DNA of 64,000 bases, from contig NZ_BCQA01000001.1 in the NCBI RefSeq assembly GCF_001748145.1, positions 186,001-250,000 of the forward strand. Reading direction: 5' to 3'. The position numbers and the translations under genes are program-made. Numbering within the stretch: position 1 is the first letter of the stretch; every line of letters begins with the position of its first letter. This DNA is from Bosea sp. BIWAKO-01 (GTDB lineage Bacteria > Pseudomonadota > Alphaproteobacteria > Rhizobiales > Beijerinckiaceae). This document shows positions 52,846 through 62,098 of the stretch, piece by piece. The notes under the pieces were generated by a model that was not told the origin of the DNA, did not search any database, and worked only from the letters and a program-made list of their open reading frames with translations.

Positions 52846-53271
52846 ATGATCGACAATCGCCTCGCCCCTTACGGCGCCCTCGGCCTGCGTGTCGCGCTCG
52901 GCCTGATGTTCATCGCCCACGCCTATCTCAAGCTTGCCGTATTCACCCCCGCAGGTTTCGCCGGCTTTCTTGGCCAGGTCGGCTTGCCCGGATTCCTCGC
53001 CTGGCCGATCATCCTGGCCGAGTTCATTGGCGGCATCGCCATCCTGACCGGTTTCTATGGTCGCCTCGTCTCGCTGGCGCTGCTGCCGGTCCTGCTGGGC
53101 GCCCTGATGGTGCATGCTCCGAATGGCTGGCTCTTCACCGCGGCCAATGGCGGCTGGGAATATCCTGCCTTCCTGGCGCTGACGGCGCTGGCTCACGGCC
53201 TGATCGGCGACGGCGCACTGGCTCTGCGCCCGGTGCGGTTCAGCCCCCGCGGTGTGGTCGCCACGGCCTGA
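52846..53271 (+). CDS. DoxX family membrane protein (MhqP-like)
   Basis: 141 residues from the ATG at 52846, preceded by TGGAGA. Four hydrophobic segments with DoxX wording: LGLRVALGLMFIAHAYLKLAVFTPAGFAGFLGQVGLPGFLAWPIILAEFIGGIAILTGFYGR. DoxX proteins assist quinone or thiol redox processes at the membrane; MhqP is the DoxX member of the Bacillus quinone-resistance operon. Divergent from the dioxygenase gene with 195 bases between, so likely co-regulated. Confidence 0.85.
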   Translation: MIDNRLAPYGALGLRVALGLMFIAHAYLKLAVFTPAGFAGFLGQVGLPGFLAWPIILAEFIGGIAILTGFYGRLVSLALLPVLLGALMVHAPNGWLFTAANGGWEYPAFLALTALAHGLIGDGALALRPVRFSPRGVVATA

Positions 53272-53345
53272 GCGCCGGAGAGAGACGATCGGTGAGCGCG
53301 GGCAGAAGGCCCGCGCCAAGTCTTCCCGATCACCACCGCATGGCC

Positions 53346-53462
53346 TCGATCACGTTTTCTGCGTTTGGACGAGGTCGTCCAAACGCAGAAAACGTGATCG
53401 ACTTTCATGGTTTGGAGCATGCTTTATGCGAAAAACCGTTGCCACTTTTTCGCAGCATGCTC
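53346..53462. repeat. bipartite palindromic repeat, second subfamily
   Basis: First a perfect 27-bp inverted repeat with a 2-base loop (53346-53401). Then, 13 bases on, a bulged hairpin (53415-53462): GAGCATGC, TTTA, TGCGAAAAA, loop CCGTTGCCAC, TTTTTCGCA, GCATGCTC. The architecture is that of the other three copies, but both stems have different sequences. It lies between the DoxX and LysR genes. Confidence 0.92.
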
Positions 53463-53506
53463 TAGCGCCATGACGGCGGCGGACGCATGATAAGGACGAA
53501 AAGCGG

Positions 53507-54439
53507 ATGAGCGGCACGAGCAAGACCCTCGCCTGGGACGATTTCCGGCTGATCAAGGCGATCGCCGAAGCCCGCGCCCTTCCGGCCGCCGCCAGCCTGA
53601 TCGGCCTGAACCATTCCACGGTATTTCGTCGCCTCGGCCAGATCGAGGACGGGCTTGGCCTGAAACTGTTCGAGCGGCATCGCAGCGGCTATGTGCCGAC
53701 GCCCGCCGGCGAGGAGATGGTGCAGCTCGCCGGGCGGCTGGACGAGGACATCACCGCCTTCACCCGCAAGCTCGCCGGGCAGGAAATCCAGCCCGCCGGC
53801 GAATTGCGCGTCACCACCAACGACACCCTGCTGGTCGACCTGCTGACCCCGGTTTTTGGGGCCTTCCTGCAGCAATGCCCCGAGATCCGCCTCGACATCC
53901 TGCTCAGCAACCAGGCGCTGAACCTTTCCAAGCGCGACGCCGATGTCGCGATCAGGGCGACCGACAATCCGCCCGAGACCCTGGTCGGCCGGCGCGGCGC
54001 CCGCATCGCCTGGGCGCTCTACGGGCTGGCGAGCCGCTTCCCGCCCGATGCCGATACCAGCATGGAGACGCTCCGGGACCAGAACTGGATCTCGCTGGGC
54101 GACCAGTTCGCCTGGCTGAAAGCCGTCCGCTTCCTTCAGGATTACGTGCCGCCCGAGCGCATCGTCTACAAGGTCAACACGGTGCTCGGCCTGGCCGAGG
54201 CCGTCGAGGCGGGAATCGGCATCGGCTTCCTGCCCTGCTTCATCGCCGACACCAAGCCGGCCCTCGTCCGCCTGGCGGCGCCCGATCCCGAATTCGCGGC
54301 CGATCTCTGGCTGCTGACCCATCCCGATCTCAGGCACTCGCCGCGCGTGCGGCTCTTCCTCGATTTCATGGCGGCCGAGATCGGCCGGATGAAGCCGCTG
54401 ATCGAAGGCGAGCGGGCGGTCGCTGCGCGGGGCAGCTGA
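53507..54439 (+). CDS. LysR family transcriptional regulator
   Basis: 310 residues. N-terminal HTH: WDDFRLIKAIAEARALPAAASLIGLNHSTVFRRLGQIEDGLGLKLFERHRSGYVPTPAG. The effector domain follows (LRVTTNDTLLVDLLTPVFGAFLQQCPEIRLDILLSNQALNLSKRDADVAIRATDNPP). It is preceded by the repeat element, so may or may not control the DoxX/MhqO set. Its own target is unknown. Confidence 0.9.
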   Translation: MSGTSKTLAWDDFRLIKAIAEARALPAAASLIGLNHSTVFRRLGQIEDGLGLKLFERHRSGYVPTPAGEEMVQLAGRLDEDITAFTRKLAGQEIQPAGELRVTTNDTLLVDLLTPVFGAFLQQCPEIRLDILLSNQALNLSKRDADVAIRATDNPPETLVGRRGARIAWALYGLASRFPPDADTSMETLRDQNWISLGDQFAWLKAVRFLQDYVPPERIVYKVNTVLGLAEAVEAGIGIGFLPCFIADTKPALVRLAAPDPEFAADLWLLTHPDLRHSPRVRLFLDFMAAEIGRMKPLIEGERAVAARGS

Positions 54440-54494
54440 GCACGGCACTGACAGTCGGGTTCCCTTACGACGTGGCTGGCGCTAGGCTCTCGTC

Positions 54495-54662
54495 ATGGAG
54501 ATGCTTATCCCCCTCGCGATCGGGCTCAGCCTGATCTGGCTGATCGGCCGCGGCGCGCCCTGGAACGCCAAGCTGATCACATTGGCGATCACGCTCGCCG
54601 TGGTCTTGCTGATCGTGCTGCTCGAAAGAAGCGGCAACTGGCCTGACGCCTTCCGCAGATGA
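54495..54662 (+). CDS. 55-residue membrane protein
   Basis: MEMLIPLAIGLSLIWLIGRG, then a second hydrophobic stretch LITLAITLAVVLLIVLLERS, ending NWPDAFRR. Two likely membrane spans with a short loop (GAPWNAK). It follows the LysR gene by 55 bases. No family recognised; hydrophobicity and the codon pattern support coding, and the SMR gene faces it from the other side. Confidence 0.5.
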   Translation: MEMLIPLAIGLSLIWLIGRGAPWNAKLITLAITLAVVLLIVLLERSGNWPDAFRR

Positions 54663-54702
54663 CACCGGTCAGCAGGTGACGCCAGCCAGCACCTGACGCT
54701 GG

Positions 54703-55017
54703 TCAGGAGACCAGCTTCAACCCGACGATCCCCGCCACGATGAGCGAGATGCAGGCGAGCCGCAGCGCACCCGCCGGCTCGCCGAGCAGCACGATCCCCA
54801 GTGCCGCCGTGCCGATCGTGCCGATTCCGGTCCAGACCGCATAGGCGGTGCCGACCGGCAGCGTCTTCAGCGCCAGCCCGAGCAGGCCGAGGCTGACGAC
54901 CATGCTGGCGAGCGTCAGCAGGGTCGGCACGAGCCGCGTGAAGCCTTGCGTGTATTTGAGGCCGATCGCCCAACCGACCTCGAACAGGCCTGCGACGAAC
55001 AGATAGAGCCAAGCCAT
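54703..55017 (-). CDS. sugE: SugE/Gdx guanidinium exporter (SMR family)
   Basis: 104 residues, four helices. [20 protein letters not shown] has the conserved Glu13; [31 protein letters not shown] is the SMR/Gdx signature. Gdx proteins are known to export guanidinium in exchange for protons. Start at 55017 chosen because the family begins with MAW-type residues; upstream frame is repetitive and not coding. I looked for a guanidine riboswitch and saw none. Confidence 0.92.
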   Translation of the reverse strand: MAWLYLFVAGLFEVGWAIGLKYTQGFTRLVPTLLTLASMVVSLGLLGLALKTLPVGTAYAVWTGIGTIGTAALGIVLLGEPAGALRLACISLIVAGIVGLKLVS

Positions 55018-55171
55018 GGCAGCGCGCTCCGCGTGGGAAGGGGGCCAGTCGGGACAGGGCAAACGCGTCCGCGCCCCGGGACGCGGCAGAAAACACCGCC
55101 CTTCGTCCAAACTAGGCCGCGCCTCTGCCGGCTGGGAAGGAGCGCGCCGCCGCGGCCGCCCCTGCGCGGCT

Positions 55172-55231
55172 CTCATGGCCCGCCCGCTTGGCCCGCTTCC
55201 ATGGCCCGCTTTCATGGCCGGCTCCCTTGGC
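55172..55231. repeat. short degenerate repeats of CATGGCCCGCTT type
   Basis: Within 60 bases the motif (C)ATGGCCCGC/TTGGCCCGC occurs five or six times with spacers of 2-6 bases. It lies about 150 bases upstream of the sugE start, on the same transcript side. Confidence 0.6.
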
Positions 55232-55383
55232 GGCACGGAGCCAATCTACCCCTACGTAAGTCTTGTGCATAAGGCGCGTGCCGGCCCCGGGCGCTCCGCG
55301 CGCCGCATGGCGCCGTGAGCAGGCGCTGATTACGGGCATTGCACCGGCATTGCGCCGGGAGGGGCACAAGGGGCTACGCAGAG

Positions 55384-55842
55384 ATGAATCTGGGGAAATG
55401 GGTGGGCTTGATTGCGGTCGCCGGGATTTTGGGCGGCTGCGCCACTGTCACACGGGGTACGACAAGCCAGGTTACGATCGACAGCGTTCCGCCAGGCGCG
55501 GACGCGCGCACATCGACCGGGCATAGCTGCCCATCGACGCCCTGCACGATCGAGGTCAGCCGCAAGTCGGAGTTCACGGTCAGCTACAGCAAGCGCGGCT
55601 TCCACGACGCCCAGATTCCGGTCTCGACCCGGATCGCCGGGGCCGGGGCTGCCGGCTTCGCCGGAAACGTCATCGTCGGGGGTGTCGTCGGAATGGGCGT
55701 CGACGCCGTGACCGGCTCGACGCTGGAGCATTACCCCAATCCCGTCATCGCCACGCTGGTGCCGGTCAAGGTGGAAACCGGGACGCACAGCACGCGCTTC
55801 AGCCGCCGCCTGCGCGCGGCAAGGGCCACGCCGGTTTCCTGA
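55384..55842 (+). CDS. lipoprotein, YceK/translocation-channel-like, unknown function
   Basis: 152 residues from the ATG at 55384. Lipobox LGGC at about residue 19. VTRGTTSQVTIDSVPPGADARTSTGHSCPSTPCTIEVSRKSEFTVSYSKRGFHDAQIPV is the PEGA-like beta module found in many alphaproteobacterial lipoproteins, followed by a Gly-rich hydrophobic helix (GAGAAGFAGNVIVGGVVGMGVDAVTG) that may insert in a membrane. Outer-membrane-associated by inference. Confidence 0.75.
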   Translation: MNLGKWVGLIAVAGILGGCATVTRGTTSQVTIDSVPPGADARTSTGHSCPSTPCTIEVSRKSEFTVSYSKRGFHDAQIPVSTRIAGAGAAGFAGNVIVGGVVGMGVDAVTGSTLEHYPNPVIATLVPVKVETGTHSTRFSRRLRAARATPVS

Positions 55843-55876
55843 TCTCCGGGGAAGACAGCCAATCGCGATGCGGGCC

Positions 55877-56455
55877 TCAGCCCGCGTCGCCACCGAGTTC
55901 CGGCTGCAGCACGCCGCGCAGGACGCGCTGGCATTCCGTCATTTCGACGAGCGCAGCTCTCAACAGCAGGAGATCCTCGCCGAACTCGGCCCGGTTATCG
56001 GGTTCCTCCGGCTGCGCCGGTTCCATGTCGAGCTGCCAGGGCAATTCATCATCGGCGCCGTCTGCGGTGCTCGCTGGCACGGGCCGACGCTGCGCCGACG
56101 CGGGTGCGGCAACCGCGGTGGGACCCTGCCCCCCGATCGGGCCGCCCCGGCCAATGGCCTGGACATGGCGCGGCCCCTGGTCCTTCAGGATCCGCTGCAA
56201 GCCCTTGATGGTATAGCCCTCGCCGTAAAGCAGCCGGCGAATGCCCTTCAGGAGGGCGACATCATCCGGCCGGTAATAGCGCCGGCCGCCACCGCGCTTG
56301 AGCGGCTTGATCTGGGTAAAGCGGGTTTCCCAGAAACGCAGGACATGCTGGGGGATGTCGAGGTCGTCTGCGACCTCGCTGATTGTCCGGAAGGCATCTG
56401 GGCTCTTGGTGTCCAATTCGGCCTCTACGTTGCCGGTGTGGAACTCCAGACTCAC
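55877..56455 (-). CDS. MerR family transcriptional regulator
   Basis: 192 residues from a GTG overlapping the ihfA stop (GTGA). [72 protein letters not shown]. The rest is a Pro-rich linker and helix. The pairing ihfA-merR is a fixed feature of alphaproteobacteria. Ligand unknown. Confidence 0.92.
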   Translation of the reverse strand: MSLEFHTGNVEAELDTKSPDAFRTISEVADDLDIPQHVLRFWETRFTQIKPLKRGGGRRYYRPDDVALLKGIRRLLYGEGYTIKGLQRILKDQGPRHVQAIGRGGPIGGQGPTAVAAPASAQRRPVPASTADGADDELPWQLDMEPAQPEEPDNRAEFGEDLLLLRAALVEMTECQRVLRGVLQPELGGDAG

Positions 56456-56766
56456 TCCTCGTCGCCCTCGCCCGCTTGCCCGTTGATGCGCGCCTTCATC
56501 ACATTCGAAGGCTTGAACACCATCACGCGACGCGGCTCGATGGGGACCTCAACGCCCGTTTTCGGATTACGCCCGATTCGCTCGCCTTTGTCTCGCACGA
56601 CGAACGAGCCAAAGGACGATAATTTCACATTCTCGCCGCGCGCGACGGCATCGCAAATCTCGTCGAGCACCGCTTCGACAAGTTTCGACGATTCTGTCCG
56701 CGACAGACCGATCTTCTGATACACAGCCTCGCACAAATCGGCGCGAGTGACCGTTTGCCCCGCCAT
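56452..56766 (-). CDS. ihfA: integration host factor subunit alpha
   Basis: 104 residues, full length. [81 protein letters not shown] is the HU/IHF fold; the DNA-intercalating Pro lies in RNPKTG. It bends DNA as a heterodimer with IhfB, encoded elsewhere. Followed by the MerR gene in the same message. Confidence 0.95.
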   Translation of the reverse strand: MAGQTVTRADLCEAVYQKIGLSRTESSKLVEAVLDEICDAVARGENVKLSSFGSFVVRDKGERIGRNPKTGVEVPIEPRRVMVFKPSNVMKARINGQAGEGDEE

Positions 56767-56954
56767 TCATAGCCTCCAAGGCGTTCATGGGCCGGTGACC
56801 TCGTCACCAGCCTTGCGCCATTACGGACGCCGGACGCTATGCGTCCCGGACGGTCCGGTCAATCCTCGAGCGCCGTTTAGTGGCGCGCTTGGTCGAAATG
56901 GCAGAAAAAGGGAAGAGAAACTGTCCTAAGTGCCAGCGTTCTCAGCTGAAATGC

Positions 56955-57932
56955 TCACCAGCGGATCAAGGCCGACCCCCAGGTGAAGCCGCCGCCCATC
57001 GCCTCGATCAGGACGAGCTGGCCGGGCTGGATTCGCCCATCGTGATGGGCCTCCGCCAGAGCCAGCGGAATCGAGGCGGCCGAGGTGTTGCCGTGCCTGT
57101 CGACGGTCACCACGACGCGGTCATGGGCGATGCCGAGCTTGTCGGCGGTGGCATCGATGATGCGCCGGTTGGCCTGGTGCGGCACGAACCAGTCGATGTC
57201 GTTGCCGCTGAGCCCGGTCGCGGCGAAGGTGTGGCGGACGGTATCGGCGAGGTTCTGCACCGCATGGCGGAAGACCTCCTTGCCCTCCATGCGCAGGAAA
57301 CCGACCGTCTTGGTCGAGCCTGCGCCGCCATCGACATAGAGCTTGTTCTTGTAGCGCCCGTCGGAGCGGATATGCGTTGTCAGGACACCCCGGTCGGCCA
57401 GCGTGCCCTCCCCCTGCTCCGCCTTGAGCACGACGGCCCCGGCGCCATCGCCGAACAGGACGCAGGTGGTGCGGTCTTCCCAGTCGAGAATCCGGGAGAA
57501 GGTTTCGGCGCCGATCACGAGCGCGGCGCGGGCGCTGCCCGCCTTGATGAAATTATCCGCGGTCGCGAGGCCGAAGACGAAGCCGGAGCAGACCGCCTGC
57601 AGGTCGAAGGCCGCGCCTTCGGTGATGCCCAGCGCGGCCTGGATCTGGGTCGCGGTCGCCGGAAAGGTATGGTCCGGCGTCGCGGTCGCGACGATGATCA
57701 GGTCGATCTCGGAGGCATCCATGCCGGCATCGGCCAGGGCCGCCTGCGCTGCCTTGAGGCCGACGACCGAGGTCGGCTCGTCATCGGCCGCAATATGGCG
57801 CTGGCGGATACCGGTGCGCTGGACGATCCACTCGTCGGTCGTGTCGACGCGCTCGGCAAGCTCGGCATTGGTGACGATGCGCCCCGGCAGATAGGAGCCG
57901 CATCCGCAAACCACAGATCGCAGAATGGACAA
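56955..57932 (-). CDS. fabH: 3-oxoacyl-ACP synthase III
   Basis: 325 residues from a TTG, the only candidate near the expected start ([18 protein letters not shown]). Catalytic triad: Cys in [10 protein letters not shown], His in [12 protein letters not shown], Asn in [13 protein letters not shown]. FabH starts fatty acid synthesis by condensing acetyl-CoA with malonyl-ACP. It follows plsX by 11 bases, as in most proteobacteria. Confidence 0.95.
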   Translation of the reverse strand: MSILRSVVCGCGSYLPGRIVTNAELAERVDTTDEWIVQRTGIRQRHIAADDEPTSVVGLKAAQAALADAGMDASEIDLIIVATATPDHTFPATATQIQAALGITEGAAFDLQAVCSGFVFGLATADNFIKAGSARAALVIGAETFSRILDWEDRTTCVLFGDGAGAVVLKAEQGEGTLADRGVLTTHIRSDGRYKNKLYVDGGAGSTKTVGFLRMEGKEVFRHAVQNLADTVRHTFAATGLSGNDIDWFVPHQANRRIIDATADKLGIAHDRVVVTVDRHGNTSAASIPLALAEAHHDGRIQPGQLVLIEAMGGGFTWGSALIRW

Positions 57933-57943
57933 GTCAGGGATCC

Positions 57944-58999
57944 CTATTCGACGGCAGCGGCCTGAGGCGCCGTCTCCGGCTGCACCGAGGCAGCCACCAT
58001 CTCGCGCAGCTTGGCCATCAGGTCATCGCGCGCCATCTCATAAGCCAGTTCGGTCGCGCTAGCGAAACCGATCGCGTCCGTGCCGCCATGGCTCTTGATG
58101 ACGATGCCTTCGAGCCCGAGGAAGACGCCGCCATTGACCTTGCGCGGATCCATCTTGTCCTTCAACGCGGCAAATGCGCCACGTGCGAAGAGATAGCCGA
58201 TCTTGGCCATCAGCGACCGGCTCATCGCGGCGCGCAGATACTCGCCGATCTGCCGGGCGGTGCCCTCGGCCGTCTTCAGGGCGATGTTGCCGGTGAAGCC
58301 CTCGGTCACCACGACGTCGACCGTGCCCTTGCCGAGATCATCGCCCTCGACGAAGCCGCGATAGTCGAGATGCGGCAGGTTGCCCTCGCGCAGGATGCGC
58401 CCGGCCTCCTTGACGGCCTCGACGCCCTTGATCTCCTCGACGCCGACATTGAGCAGGCCGACGGTCGGCCGGTCGAGATCGAAGACGACGCGGGCCATGG
58501 CCGCGCCCATGACCGCGAGGTCGACGAGATGGCGCGCATCGGCGCCGATCGTCGCGCCGACATCGAGCACCACGCTCTCGCCGCGCACCGTCGGCCAGAG
58601 CGCCGCGATCGCCGGGCGGTCGACCTGCGGCATCGACTTCAGGCAGAATTTCGACATCGCCATCAGCGCGCCGGTATTGCCGGCCGAGACCGTGACATCG
58701 GCCTCTCCGGTCTTGGTCGCGTCGATGGCCCGCCACATCGAGGACTTGTAGCGGCCATAGCGCAGGGCCTGGCTCGGCTTGTCGTCCATCTTCACCGACA
58801 CTTCCGTGTGGTGGAAGGTCGTCACCGCCTTGAGCTTCGGATGGGCCTCCAGAAGCGGCAGGACCTGGGCCTGATCGCCGAAGATGACGAAGCGCGCGTC
58901 GGGCCGCCGCTCGAGGGTCAGCGCCGCGCCGGGCACGACGACGGCAGGGCCATGGTCCCCGCCCATCGCATCGAGCGCGATTGTAACTGGTCGTTTCAT
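57944..58999 (-). CDS. plsX: phosphate acyltransferase
   Basis: 351 residues from the ATG at 58999. [20 protein letters not shown] is the PlsX opening; further landmarks [35 protein letters not shown] and [27 protein letters not shown]. It makes acyl-phosphate from acyl-ACP for phospholipid synthesis. First of the plsX-fabH-ihfA-merR set, downstream of the DUF177 gene. Confidence 0.96.
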   Translation of the reverse strand: MKRPVTIALDAMGGDHGPAVVVPGAALTLERRPDARFVIFGDQAQVLPLLEAHPKLKAVTTFHHTEVSVKMDDKPSQALRYGRYKSSMWRAIDATKTGEADVTVSAGNTGALMAMSKFCLKSMPQVDRPAIAALWPTVRGESVVLDVGATIGADARHLVDLAVMGAAMARVVFDLDRPTVGLLNVGVEEIKGVEAVKEAGRILREGNLPHLDYRGFVEGDDLGKGTVDVVVTEGFTGNIALKTAEGTARQIGEYLRAAMSRSLMAKIGYLFARGAFAALKDKMDPRKVNGGVFLGLEGIVIKSHGGTDAIGFASATELAYEMARDDLMAKLREMVAASVQPETAPQAAAVE

Positions 59000-59111
59000 G
59001 GGGTGCTGATTGTTCCCGAGGGGCTCGGCCGCTGTGGCGCAAAATGGGGCGGCGGCGGACAATAGCGACTTGGCGAGCCGCCGCAAGCCACTGCGCGTGC
59101 CGGCAAAGCCG

Positions 59112-59672
59112 TCATTCGCCGCGCTTCAGTTTGGCCAGGGCCGCGAATGGCGATGCAAGCGCCGGGTCGTCGACCTGCGCTTCGAAACTCACCCCGGGCT
59201 TGCGCGGATAGGGATCGAGCCCGAGCGCCAGGAACTCGAGGGTGATCGCGCCAAGGTCGATCATGCCGTCGATAATCGGCTCCGGCGGGTCCTCCTCGTT
59301 GAGCATGACCTCGATGTCGATCTCGCCCTTCTTCTCGTCCTCCTCCTCGCGGCGGGCGGCGGCGAGCACCTCGGCCTCCGGCGCGAAATCGAGTTTCACG
59401 GGCAGCTTGAGGCTGACCGGGAAGGCCTCGAGCGTGATGATGCAGGTCTGATGCAGCTGCGCCGCGATCTCGCCCTCCAGCTTCACGCGCTCGCCATTGC
59501 GGGCGAGTTCATAGCGCGCCTCGAGCGCTTCGATCGAAGGCAGGTCGAGCGCACGGGCGAGCCCGGCGAGCGCAGAGCCCTCGGGCCTGACCACGATATG
59601 GGTGCCACGCGGCTTGATCGTCTCGACGCGGACGGGCTGGCTCAGCGGCAAGGCACGAGCGGAATCAGACAC
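59112..59672 (-). CDS. DUF177 (YceD-like) protein
   Basis: 186 residues from the GTG at 59672. The core [24 protein letters not shown], the acidic block [53 protein letters not shown] is the DUF177 pattern; homologues are linked to 23S rRNA processing and usually lie next to rpmF, which is absent here, or plsX. Its start overlaps the chaperone gene's end by 8 bases. Confidence 0.9.
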   Translation of the reverse strand: MSDSARALPLSQPVRVETIKPRGTHIVVRPEGSALAGLARALDLPSIEALEARYELARNGERVKLEGEIAAQLHQTCIITLEAFPVSLKLPVKLDFAPEAEVLAAARREEEDEKKGEIDIEVMLNEEDPPEPIIDGMIDLGAITLEFLALGLDPYPRKPGVSFEAQVDDPALASPFAALAKLKRGE

Positions 59673-60210
59673 TGGGGGTACTTTCGTGAACCGGGAACGC
59701 AGGAAAGAGAGTCTCCTGCCCCAAAATTGCGTCAAGATCGAGCTGCGCCAGACGCTTCTGCGCCTGGCCGACATAGTCGGCGAGGGCTGACGCCCCTTCG
59801 CCCGGGCTGACATTGCGGCGCAGGGCCTCGGCCAGCGCGCCCGGCTCAGGCGCGCCAAGCGCGCTCTCATAGGCCTTGATGCGGCCGTAGAAGCTCTGCC
59901 CGATCTTCTTCATGCGCTTGGGCACGGCGATATCGCTGATCCCACCCTGGCGGAAGCCGAGCTCGAGATAGGCGAAGCAGGCATCGACAAAATCCTGCGC
60001 CAGATCGCTGGCCGGCGCCGGAAGTTCGCGCAGGCGCCGCAGAATCAGGAAGGCATGCAGCGTCAGCGATTCGAAGCGCCCTTCGAATGTGTCGGGGATG
60101 CCGCCGCCGATATAGAGGCCGGGCTGGCGCGACGCGTCAGCCACGCGGGCCAGCAACGCCTCGACCGGCGCAAGCCTTTTTGCGCGTTTTCCGAACAAGC
60201 CGAAGATCAC
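59665..60210 (-). CDS. ubiquinol-cytochrome c chaperone family protein
   Basis: 181 residues from the GTG at 60210 (VIFGLFGKR), which follows GGAG. TFEGRFESLTLHAFLILRRLRELPAPASDLAQDFVDACFAYLELGFRQGGISDIAVPKRMKKIGQSFYGRIKAYESAL is the Cbp3/UCC motif. In mitochondria Cbp3 assists cytochrome b of complex III; the bacterial homologue probably does the same. Divergent from the omlA gene, first of the minus-strand set. Confidence 0.9.
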   Translation of the reverse strand: MIFGLFGKRAKRLAPVEALLARVADASRQPGLYIGGGIPDTFEGRFESLTLHAFLILRRLRELPAPASDLAQDFVDACFAYLELGFRQGGISDIAVPKRMKKIGQSFYGRIKAYESALGAPEPGALAEALRRNVSPGEGASALADYVGQAQKRLAQLDLDAILGQETLFPAFPVHESTPSV

Positions 60211-60334
60211 CAGCGCATCTCCGCTCGCCGCCACTGCCTTGCCAAAGCCATTCTCGGGCGTTACGCCAACCTCTACCCGTTTGACAAGCGGCTTCGGATA
60301 CCTCCTTGCCCACTCTGCTCCTGGATTCTCCCGC

Positions 60335-60847
60335 ATGATCGACATGACCCGCCGCGCGGCCCTCTTCGGCCTTCTCGCGACCTCGTCACTCGCTCTAGCC
60401 GGATGCGGAGCCGATCGGGGCGGCTTCGTCCTGCCGACATCGGCGGGGCTGAACGAACAATACACCCGCGGCTTCGTCATGGACGAGCGCCTGGTCTCGC
60501 AGGTGAAGACCGGCATGGACGTGCAGCAGGTGCTGACCATATTGGGCACGCCCTCGACGACCTCGACCGTCGGGAACCGGACCTTCTACTATATCAGCCA
60601 GACGGTGCGCCGCCGCTTCCAGTTCCAGGAGCCCAGCGTCATCGACCAGAAGGTGCTGGTGATCTATTTCAACAAGTCCTTCAAGGTCGAGCGCATCGCC
60701 CAGTACGGCCTCCAGGACGGCGTGATCTTCGACTTCATCAGCCGCACCACCGTCACCGGCGGCGAGGAGCAGAGCTTCCTGCGCAACCTCTTCCGCGGCG
60801 TCACCAAGTTCTCGCCGCTCGGCGGCCTGGGCGGCGCCAGCAACTGA
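60335..60847 (+). CDS. OmlA/BamE family outer membrane lipoprotein
   Basis: 170 residues from the ATG at 60335. Signal and lipobox LALAGC, then the BamE core: GFVMDERLVSQVKTGMDVQQVLTILGTPSTTSTVGNRTFYYISQ, and DQKVLVIYFNKSFKVERIAQYGLQDG. BamE is a subunit of the outer-membrane beta-barrel assembly complex. The C-terminal SFLRNLFRGVTKFSPLGGLGG tail is the longer alphaproteobacterial version. Ends in a strong terminator. Confidence 0.92.
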   Translation: MIDMTRRAALFGLLATSSLALAGCGADRGGFVLPTSAGLNEQYTRGFVMDERLVSQVKTGMDVQQVLTILGTPSTTSTVGNRTFYYISQTVRRRFQFQEPSVIDQKVLVIYFNKSFKVERIAQYGLQDGVIFDFISRTTVTGGEEQSFLRNLFRGVTKFSPLGGLGGASN

Positions 60848-60876
60848 GCCGCACCCGACCGGACTGACCGAACACG

Positions 60877-60910
60877 AAAAACCCCTGCGGCCCATGCCGC
60901 AGGGGTTTTT
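60877..60910. terminator. bidirectional Rho-independent terminator
   Basis: Perfect 15-bp arms AAAAACCCCTGCGGC / GCCGCAGGGGTTTTT with a CCAT loop. It has a T-run on both strands and serves the convergent omlA and EamA genes. Confidence 0.95.
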
Positions 60911-60929
60911 CCTTGGGGTCAGGATTTGT

Positions 60930-61874
60930 CTAGGCGGGCCGGGCTTGCTTGCGCTCAGGCAGCGTCATCGCGATCACGCCAGCGATGACCAGGGTGAGCC
61001 CCGCCCAAGCCGTCGGGCTCAGGCGTTCGCCGAGGAAGACGATGCCGATGGCGACGCCGACCGGCACGCGCAGATAGGACACCGCCGTTGTGCCGACGGG
61101 ACCAAGCGTGCGGATCAACCGGAAATAGATGGCGAAGGCGAGCGCGGTCGAGACCGCCGCCAGCGCCAGCAGCGCGAAGAGCGAATCCTGCGAGGGGCTC
61201 AGCGTCCAGGGCCGGTCGACGACCAACGCGACCGGCGTGAGCAGCGCAGCACCGCAGATCAGCGAACCGGCCGCGGGGATGAGCGGATCGAAGCCGGTGA
61301 AGTTGCGGCCGAACAGGGCGGCGCAGGCATAGCAGACCGTGGCAAGCACGATGGCGAGCTGCGCGGTGAGCTCGCTGCCGAACCCACCGAGAGCCTGCAT
61401 GCCGACCACCAGGGTGATGCCGGCGAGCCCGGCCGCGACGCCGAAGGCCTTGCGCAGGTCGACCTCGCGGCTCCGCGTCAGCGCCAGCGTGATCAGGAAG
61501 ACGAAGACCGGGGTCGTCGCATTCAGGATCGCGGCAAGGCCGGCATCGACGCTGCGCTCGGCCCAGGCGATCAGGGTGAAGGGAACGGCGCTGTTCAGGC
61601 AGGCCTGGAACAGGAACTTCCGCCAGCTGTCGAGGTCGCGCGGCAGCCTCAGACCGCGCCAGGCGATGACGGCCACCAGGATCATGCCCGCGATCAGGGT
61701 GCGCCCGGCAATCAGGGTCAGCGGCGGAATCGTCTCCACGCCGATCTTGATGAAGGTGTAGGAGCCGCCCCAGAGGGTGGCGAGCAGGAGCAGCAGGGCA
61801 AGCTCGACGGCGTGCCCGGACTTGACCTCCCCGGACCTGACCTCGGCGGGTGCAGCAGCGGCTTGGGTCGTCAT
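60930..61874 (-). CDS. EamA/DMT family transporter
   Basis: 314 residues from the ATG at 61874, with AGAAGGAGAGCC upstream. Ten membrane helices in two EamA repeats: LLATLWGGSYTFIKIGVETIPPLTLIAGRTLIAGMI and the second LLALAAVSTALAFAIYFRLIRTLGPVGTTAVSYLRVPVGVAIGIVFLGERLSP. Such proteins export amino acids or other metabolites; specificity unknown. Confidence 0.92.
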   Translation of the reverse strand: MTTQAAAAPAEVRSGEVKSGHAVELALLLLLATLWGGSYTFIKIGVETIPPLTLIAGRTLIAGMILVAVIAWRGLRLPRDLDSWRKFLFQACLNSAVPFTLIAWAERSVDAGLAAILNATTPVFVFLITLALTRSREVDLRKAFGVAAGLAGITLVVGMQALGGFGSELTAQLAIVLATVCYACAALFGRNFTGFDPLIPAAGSLICGAALLTPVALVVDRPWTLSPSQDSLFALLALAAVSTALAFAIYFRLIRTLGPVGTTAVSYLRVPVGVAIGIVFLGERLSPTAWAGLTLVIAGVIAMTLPERKQARPA

Positions 61875-62049
61875 GGTGGCTCTCCTTCTGTTGGAGAGAC
61901 CATGCCATCGCGGACCGCCCGGAGCTTGCAGGAACGCTACGGTCCCGGCCGTAGCTTCACATCCTGATTCAAGTGGTCGAGACCTTGATTCAAGTTGGCG
62001 CGCCAAGCCCTTGCGTCATCAAGGAAAAGCAGTGCCCATCAAAGAGGAA

Positions 62050-62071
62050 CCCCGCGGATCGCTCCGCGGGG
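62050..62071 (-). terminator. stem-loop after hppA
   Basis: CCCCGCGGA / TCCGCGGGG, 4-base loop, 9-bp stem. On the minus strand it is followed by TTCCTCTTT, so it is a plausible but weak terminator 27 bases after the hppA stop. Confidence 0.65.
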
Positions 62072-62098
62072 CTGTGTCTCCGTACCGTGCGGTCCGGC

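Noticed and set aside
55018..55260. Possible guanidine riboswitch before sugE
   Set aside because: I could not find the paired ACGR loops of the mini-ykkC type or the conserved core of the other guanidine classes.
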